From Calvatia gigantea (Eukaryota; Basidiomycota; Agaricomycetes; Agaricales; Lycoperdaceae), in NCBI GenBank assembly GCA_025093985.1, contig JACAAK010000009.1:124001-188000 (forward strand): DNA of 64,000 nucleotides. Reading direction: 5' to 3'. The stretch's first letter is position 1; each line of letters begins with the position of its first letter. The translations under genes and the position numbers were made by a program. The notes beneath the pieces are model-generated. The model had not been told where the DNA came from, did not search any database, and was given only the letters and a program-made list of their open reading frames with translations. Below are positions 56,991 through 64,000 of this stretch, piece after piece.

Positions 56991-59900
56991 GCATATTTTC
57001 CTAATTATTCGTCCCATAATGTAGTAATCCGTTGCTCGTTTGTTACTTTTCCTGTTTTTATGCCTACTTATATGCTGTTCCCTTATCTCTCGGCAATAAG
57101 CTTGCCAGATATATCCGTGATACCCATACCAATCGTTTACATCTGTCTCTACCACGCACGACTAACCACCTACGTACAATCGCATGTTTTATACCTCTTC
57201 GCATACCATAACAATGCATTGTTTCGCAGTTGCAAAGAGTCAATTCATATGTGGGGTGGCAATCATGCGCCTGCACTACGCCTGTCAGGCGTGCGCACTG
57301 GAAGTTACAAGGGTCGGAGAAACCTCGACGATATTCGTCACCTTCTATCGAAGACCCGAGAATGTCGACAGGTTATACCGCACCATCCTGCATGCAGCTA
57401 TGTATAATGTAATGCACTTGGTCCGGAGCGGTTTGACGTGCGCCAGTGGATACCTATCGGGGAGTAGGGCAGCATTGCCTCGATGGATATAAAACATCCC
57501 AGGCACTGACTCGCAACGTGTATCCTAACCCCGGGAAGAATGTTACCGAAGGCCGGCAGGGAAAAGCAAACGAGCTAGAGCCTGAGTCGTTTCAAGATCT
57601 TGAAGTAGTGTCGATGTCGCTTGATGTCGTCAGTCTCCTGAACTACTCACCTGGAGTTCGACTTCGCTGAACAACTGTTGAGGTTGTCAGGCACCAATTT
57701 TACCTATAATTAACCTCCCCGACCGCGAAACTGAATAATTTCGGTTTGGCCTCGATAACCCCTCCTGATGATTCGGGCCCGACACGTGGGAGGATAGCAT
57801 TTAATATATTGCTCATAATTTATCTCTCAAGAATACCTCCAGTCTCCAGGCAGACTTATCAGCAAGGTAACATTTCGGTATTACATAATCTTGTTTACTC
57901 CGCGATCCCGACTTTTCGGCTCCGATAACATCGTTTTCTACGCTGTCCCTTGCTCGAGATCTACGAGGGACTGGCTTGAGTACTTGAATCTTTTCATTCA
58001 GGTAAGGCGCATCATCTATGTACTCAATTCCATTGCATCCGTCCACCGGTGGCAGCTTCTGGGATTCAATGACGGACTGGTGTGTCCACACTGCCTTGTT
58101 GGCATTCTGCTAACCTGTTTTTGTTCAGAAATGAGCTAACCTCTCGGGTTCTAACAATGAATAGGAATGGACAGGCATTTTTTGGCCTGATCGCGAGTTA
58201 AGGCGGAGGACGCGTGACACCGTACCCTTCTCCTCACTAGCACTTTCCCGGTCTTCAACATCCAACCCCCCAGCGGTGATCTTTAAGTAGTGTCGAACCC
58301 TACTCTCAACGGAGGTGCAATCAAGCAGCTGATGATGACACACCAGGGCTTTTGAGCACCCCTTAACCAACATTGTTCACCTCGGCTCGTGTGATTCTTT
58401 TGATACTCGTCTGAGAGAATTCCCACTTCTAGCGCGTTTCCTCACGGAGTTCCAAAAAATCGCGAACGTGAAATAAATGCGTAACGTAAAGAGACCCATT
58501 GACGGAGTCTCACTACGGCAAATCTGTTCTTGAGTGACCCACCAGATAATAGTCTACACGGGCGTTTTGAAGAATTATTGGCATGACCCCAGGCAAGCGA
58601 TCCGAACTTCGATGGAATTACCTGGTGGCACCCTTTTCGTTTTCTGGCGCTACGGTCTCACGGGGACAACATGGATGTGTTCGCGTGATAATCCAGAAAA
58701 GAGTCCATGAAATCCAATGAATTATATTTATCTGGAGATCGAGTAAAGCAACTGATTTATCCGACGCACTTTAACGAACACCGTTCAGTGACTGAATAAG
58801 ACCTTAACTCCGGGTTTTGGAAGGCGAAGGGGAGCCAATTAAGCGAGGCCAGGGAAGATATAGCTGGTTCCTTCGAACTCGAATCCCTGTGCGCGATGTT
58901 CGCAGATTCAGTAGTTCGTGGACCAGATCTCCTTCCATGGCGTAAAAATTGACAGAACCTGCGAGCAAGTCGCATCGAACTAGTTCATTCCCCGATAGCA
59001 ACAGACTGTTCATGATGCATGAAGGGTTGTAGCAACCAGTGACACCTGCACTCATACCAAGTTTTCCAAAACGTCCCCCTGCGCGCTGATCACCAACCTG
59101 AGATCAAAAACGCTCCACACTTGTGCAACGCAAATAGGACAATTATGATCTCATTCAAATGGTCAAGGAGCTGAATTCCGGTGAGCATTTAGGTGGATAA
59201 TCTGAGAAGAAATGATTGATGAGTTCTTAATGCTTAAGACCGGCCTTGAGCGCCGTTGGGATGTTGGGAATGGAAGAAGTGAAACACCTCAGGTAGGTTG
59301 CTCCCATGCGTCTTTTGGTGCTGGGAAACAAGGGGGTGGGTCCCGTCCCACTTTCAAGACTCACAACAAGATTTGAAATTGCTTTCTGCAACTCTGACTG
59401 CGATAGTTGCGAAAAAAACTGCTAGGAAACAGTCCTGGCACCCCAACATATTCAGCCGATTATCGCTAAAAAATGAATGGCATGAGCGAGCTCCCAGTAG
59501 CCATAGTCATCGGCCAGAGTCATATCGCTTACAAGTTTGCAGCTTTTTAAGACGGGGGTGGTCAGACTTAGAGCGAGTGGCGAAATCCAGCCAAATGGTT
59601 TGAGGCTGTGGAGAGAAACCTTGTGTTTTCGGTGGCCATACTCGTTATAGTCCAGGAAAGTCATTGAGTTGCTGCTAGGTGGATCAGCCACAAGGATAGG
59701 GGGTAACCTACCCGACTGCCAGAGGCAAAGGTGCCTCACCGACAGGGACATGGTCTACTTTCGACCAGGTACCCTTGCTCCCGAATTTCTGGGACTCCCT
59801 GACGGACTGCTTATCCCGTTAGTCTTGTTGCTCTTCAGGATAAGAGTAATATTACCTCACCCCACTCTAACGCTACCCATGCTCTCGGGTGGCGTTTGAA

Positions 59901-60764
59901 AGATGCAGGGACGGGGCACTTGGTTACAAGGCCTCACGTCTTTGGACCAGGCTTTGATACAGTGTGTTCCCTAGCTGTTCTCGCATCCTCTTATTTTTTT
60001 CCCCTAGATGCCTCCGCGAGGCCATTGGCTTAGAAAGTTGCAGACAAGGGCTATCACCTGGGGAGGGCCTAACCGTATGTTTAGTAGACGACGGACCATA
60101 CCTTGGGTTATCGAAATCCAAACTACCGAAGTGCGGCCAAATCGGTTGCCATTGGTATCGGATCTCAAAACCGCCTCTCACCTCAAACCTCCCACCCACC
60201 CTCCCTTCGAGTCTGAATTGATGTTTCTCGGCTCGCCTACTAGGTCCAGGCACCTCACGTACTCCTTTTCTCCCGCTATCCCACTCCAACTATCAGCTTG
60301 GCGAGTTGCCCCTCTTCTTCTGGATATCTTCCAACCTTCCCGAGGGCGGCTTTCCAGGTGTCAAAACCCTGGTTCCCCTCGTAGGTATGACCCAGCCCTG
60401 AGGCATGACCCCTTGCACAATCTTAGTACCTTTATACTTCTGGGAGTTTCCTCATGTTAGACGCCCTGTAACGAAGGCGAAAGGGAACGCTTCTATTTGT
60501 CCTGTCTTATCCCTGCGAGGGACCTCATTCATGCTTGAAACCATATCATATGTCCTAAATTATTCGGGTAAAGGGAACAAAAGATAGATATACACGTCCC
60601 AAAACATGCGAACCAGATACCAGAAAAGACGCTAAGAATCCGCTCCACATCGTATTAGCTGAGGGTTCGGATAGGTAAGAGGGGGGAATAGGAAGGCGAC
60701 CCTATGAGGAAAATCTAGATTTTTTAAATATTACAAGAATCCTCAAAACCCAGGTTTTGCAAAA
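56991..60764. other. Gene-poor stretch between convergent genes
   Basis: No supported gene. Short frames on both strands (the longest is 60008-60460) lack motifs and good splice links. It contains two of the dispersed-repeat fragments described separately. Confidence 0.45.
59738..59810 (+). repeat. Dispersed repeat, diverged copy c
   Basis: It contains CACCGACAGGGACATGGTCT (59738-59757) and, 41 bases after ACATGGTCT begins, CTGGGACTCCCTGACGGACT. It matches both blocks of copy a in order, with a shorter gap. The second block alone recurs at 58059-58080 (CTGGGATTCAATGACGGACT). Confidence 0.45.
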
Positions 60765-63700
60765 TCAGATTCTAAAGTACATTAGTACCCTGCTCAGAAC
60801 GATCATACGTTTCGGAAAGGTACTCACCCAACCACCCTCATAAGAACATAGCCAACCGTAGAGACGACCTGTACATTATTCAGTTTTATCATCGAGGAGG
60901 ATGGCGGATGACTCACAAGGGTAGCAATGATACTCGCTGGAACGCCGTTCACCAAGAAATCTACGTTCGATAGGTATAGCTCGCCCAATTCATCCTCTTG
61001 TGTTGCCCTGTGGTATGGAGGAAATCATGAGCCGCGTGGAATACAAGACAGGAATTTGAAGACTCGACGTACGCGGTCTGATTCGGGAATCCAGATACAG
61101 GCATGCCCATACCGGTCGAACAAATGAGCGCAGTGACGAAAATGAGGAGGTTCTGCGGTTGTCCGGGTAAATTCTTTCCAACTTCCTTAGCGATTGGGAC
61201 TAGCAAGACGCTCGCGATTGTGTGCGAGATGAAGGTTGAGATGACCTATGGCAGAAATATCGGGCGTGGGTATTTGGTAGAATGGGGAGAAAAAGGATCA
61301 ACTCACCAGGACGATGGGAGAGAGGATGAGGACGACAGTGTATAAATTGTACCCGCTAACAAGGTCGCGGATCACGGTGTCCATGACCTCGAGAAGGCCG
61401 GATGATGTCACCCCTTTGCCAAGAGCAATGCCGCCCATAGCGAGGAACACAATTGTCCATGCAAACCTCTCAAAGTCATCCTACAATACCATGTCAGTGA
61501 CGTGCCATTCATATTCCTGTAAAAAAATTCCCCCTCACCTTCTTAAGTACCCCTGTAGAAAAGAACGCCAATATAGGGATCAAGGCAATAACGCCCATAT
61601 CACCCACCCACTTCTCAATACTATGTTCCACACACCACAGACCAATAGTCACAACACACACAAACGTAACCCACCACTGCTTCAACGTGAACTGCTCTTT
61701 CGTTGGTCTAATCCCCCTAATCTCAATCTCACCTTCACCGTCAGGAGAACGTGCAGGGCGGTAGGAGAGAAGGAGGAAGCCCCAGATGAGGAGGATGGAG
61801 ATCGCGGAGACGGGGAGGGCGACTGCAAACCAGGATCCCCAGCCAATTTGGGGATCCATGTCGCCGATAGCAATGAGGTTTTGAGGGGAGGATATGGGTG
61901 AGCTTTGGCCGCCGATGTTAGCTGCGAGGGCGATTGCGATCTGCCATGAGTATTGGGCGCGGGATGAGATTTTTTGCTATGAGGGGAGGGGAAGAGGAAA
62001 CGTACGATGAGAGATGGTGCAAAGCTTGACTTTGGCGGGAGTGTTCGCAAGATTGGCTAAAACCGGAGGTGAGCGAAGGGTAATATATCAGAGTAAGATG
62101 TTCTGGTACATACGCGGATTAGGGCAAAGCAAAGGGTTGGTGCAGCCACGTTGCTAAGGGTGGAGGTCGTAATAAGAAAGGACGGTACACACGAGGCACG
62201 TTGAGGTCCCTCGGTGCTCACCTGATCCACATACTCGCGAAGCATGACACGAACATGAACGCCAGGAGGACAGTCCTGGGCTTCGATCCGGCGAAACTCA
62301 GCACACGGGTGATGATGACCTTATCAATGTTCGTCTTGCTTAACGCGGAAGATATCGTGAAGCCTCCGATGAGTAGCATGATTGTTGGGTTGAACATGAT
62401 TGAGAAAACATATCTGTGGTATTGCAAAAAGTTTAGTGTGGTGAGGTTGCGGGGATGAGGTCACGAACTTGGTAGCCTCGGGGGTGGGTAGACGTTCCAG
62501 ATCACTATCGCGAATGACCCGTAATCCAACTAGAAGCAAGGGTATTAAGAGGGAGGTAACGAAAAGGGGTATCGCCTAATTCACAGGCAAAAAGAAAATG
62601 TCATTGATGAACCAAGGAATAGAAAAGCAAGGCGCACCTCTGATGCCCATAGGATCGTACAAAACACCAAAATCGCGAAACAATTATTCGCCGCCGGTGT
62701 CTCAACAACCTTGACATTCAACAGAGCAGCAAAGGCGGCAACCGCTATAGAGCCCCATATAAGTTTGCCCGTGATCTTGAAATGACCAACAGGCGTGGGT
62801 ATGTCCACCAAAGGCTCCCCAGGCTCTTTGACAAGCGTGGCTCCTGCTAATGCCTCGGAACTTCCTTCACCACGACGTCCGCGGCCAATCATCTGCCTCC
62901 AGACGGTGTCTCGTTCCCAAGCAATGCTTTCACGTTGGTGTAACTGCAACTGGCGTTTTGCTGCGACCCTGTCGTCGTGCGTGACACACCTCGCGTATAG
63001 AGCCTCGAGGCGGTGAATGGCGTCATTAAGTTTGTCCTTGGACGCCCGTGTAAATGGGATTGAGACTTCGATGATTTCGTGTAAATACTTGTCCTTAAGT
63101 TCGGAGTATGTGACCTTGTCGTACTTTTTAATTATTTTACGGAAACCAGAGTAGTTGAGGTCGATGTAATTGCGGAGGTTGGTGAAGGAAATATAGAGGT
63201 GGGTGATACGGCGCTTGAAGAGTATCCGTACATCATAGGCGTAGTCGGTCCGGGAATTCCAGATAGTGTCCTCGTTGAAAGCAGTGGAAGTCCAACTATC
63301 CCTGAGTGATTGGAATTTGTTTGCCAAGGCGCCGACTGGTTTTGGCAATGAGAATGTGCTGTTTTCGGGGGTATGTGAGCCGTCAGCTGACGAAAGGCTG
63401 TCACGTCGGTATCCAGAAGGCCCTGGGACTGGAGTGGTCCAGAGTAAATAATATAATCAAGCACACATGGAGGGGGAACACACCTGACAAACGTCTACCT
63501 GCAGAACTGGATTTGCGATGACGACGAGTCCTTTCCGGACTCTGGGAGACAGACATACTCTCATCGTCATCATCACTGTCGTCCATGTAGTGTGCTCCGG
63601 CTTCCAACCCGGCTTCTTCTTGTTTGTCAATATCCTGTTCTAGACCCGCTAGCTCATCCATGAGTTCCTTCTCTTGCCCTCCATAAAACAAAACAATCTT

Positions 63701-64000
63701 CTCCAGTTCACGGTCAAGAAGGGGTATAAAGAGAGCGTCGGTATCAGACGCATGGCGTTCTTCAAGGAGGCCAGAGTGTTCGCCAACTTCGGGATCTCGA
63801 CGTGAGGAAAGTGTCAGCGAATCACGGCCGTATTGCTGTTTCTCGAGTTGGTAGATGTATTTCTTGAGGGCATCGTAACTGTTGTGGTTGTGAGCATAAA
63901 GCCCGCACTAACAGCTCCAAGGTAAAGTGACGACGCACGCAATGTACTCGTCCCGCCAATCCGAGACAGCATTGAACTTGATCGCAGAACTGACGTAGAC
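60765..64000 (-). CDS. pho90: Low-affinity phosphate transporter, SPX domain plus SLC13/DASS permease (Pho87/90/91 type), 5' end outside window
   Basis: The gene enters from the right edge with SAIKFNAVSDWRDEYIA, which lacks only the usual Met-Lys-Phe start in a tiny exon beyond 64000. The SPX domain follows: YDALKKYIYQLEKQQYG, then DRELEKIVLFY, and the inositol-pyrophosphate-binding Lys cluster YSGFRKIIKKYDK. The SLC13 permease part has about a dozen helices with NIGGQSSPISSPQNLIAIG, GGIALGKGVTSSGLL, STFISHTIASVLLVPIAK and GMPVSGFPNQTAATQEDELG, and ends with SIIATLVVSTVGYVLMRVVG and a final seven-base exon (TGA 60765-60767). Such proteins import phosphate at the plasma membrane or vacuole, and SPX limits uptake when phosphate is plentiful. 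All visible junctions keep frame. A Ser/Arg-rich loop lies inside the SPX region. Confidence 0.93.

Noticed and set aside
60008..60460. 150-codon plus-strand ORF
   Set aside because: No motif, no splice links and compositional noise. Not supported as a gene.
1..64000. CRISPR arrays, bacterial operons, prophage or rRNA genes
   Set aside because: No spaced direct repeats, Shine-Dalgarno-led gene strings or rRNA-like sequence were seen. The window is eukaryotic.

Overview
This window reads as nuclear DNA from a basidiomycete fungus, most likely a mushroom-forming Agaricomycete. The evidence is dense short spliceosomal introns (about 45-85 nt, GT(A/G)NGT donors, up to 17 in one gene), no operons, and fungal families such as a CGFS glutaredoxin with a thioredoxin domain, an SPX-SLC13 phosphate transporter, a MUP1-type permease, an F-box-like protein and a small beta-trefoil protein. 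Splice sites were placed by eye from junction sequence, reading phase and family resemblance. No transcript or database evidence was available.

Left part (1-28 kb), accessory and disturbed. In order: a broken multi-pass membrane protein (163-1201, minus), a GFA/CENP-V zinc protein (4622-5179, minus), an unrecognised two-exon gene (6246-6928), a secreted phytase-like propeller protein (7376-9269), a better preserved paralogue of the broken membrane protein (9915-10946, opposite strand), a MUP1-like permease (12521-14460), an F-box-like protein (14915-16646) and three tandem MFS transporters (17275-19605, 21515-23790, 25371-27859). Almost every gene from 7 to 28 kb has one or more single extra bases that break the frame. 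I found only insertions, about 13, and no clear deletions outside the first pseudogene.

Right part (28-64 kb), conserved and intact. It holds a 1,255-residue SAM-domain membrane-anchored protein (28099-31982), a 139-residue beta-trefoil protein (32280-32998, minus), an isochorismatase-like hydrolase with Ser at the nucleophile position (35331-35942, minus), a MYND/ankyrin-like protein (41908-42933, minus), a Grx3/4-type glutaredoxin (43130-44005, minus), Ku70 (46334-49241, minus) divergent from the PP2A activator PTPA (49501-50850, plus), a KilA-N/XBP1-like regulator (55004-56990) and the downstream part of an SPX-SLC13 low-affinity phosphate transporter running off the right edge (60765-64000, minus). 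Every one of these can be joined into a continuous frame.

Long stretches (33-35.3, 35.9-41.9, 44-46.3, 50.9-55.0 and 57-60.7 kb) show no recognisable gene. One of them contains a small dispersed repeat. The neighbours do not form an obvious biosynthetic cluster. Their roles are separate: DNA repair, PP2A regulation, Fe-S/redox, phosphate uptake, transcription and drug or metabolite efflux. I found no convincing new biological system. The strongest anomalies are the insertion-only frame lesions limited to the left part, the inverted paralogue pair, the conserved GC-AG intron in the MFS array and the Cys-to-Ser hydrolase.
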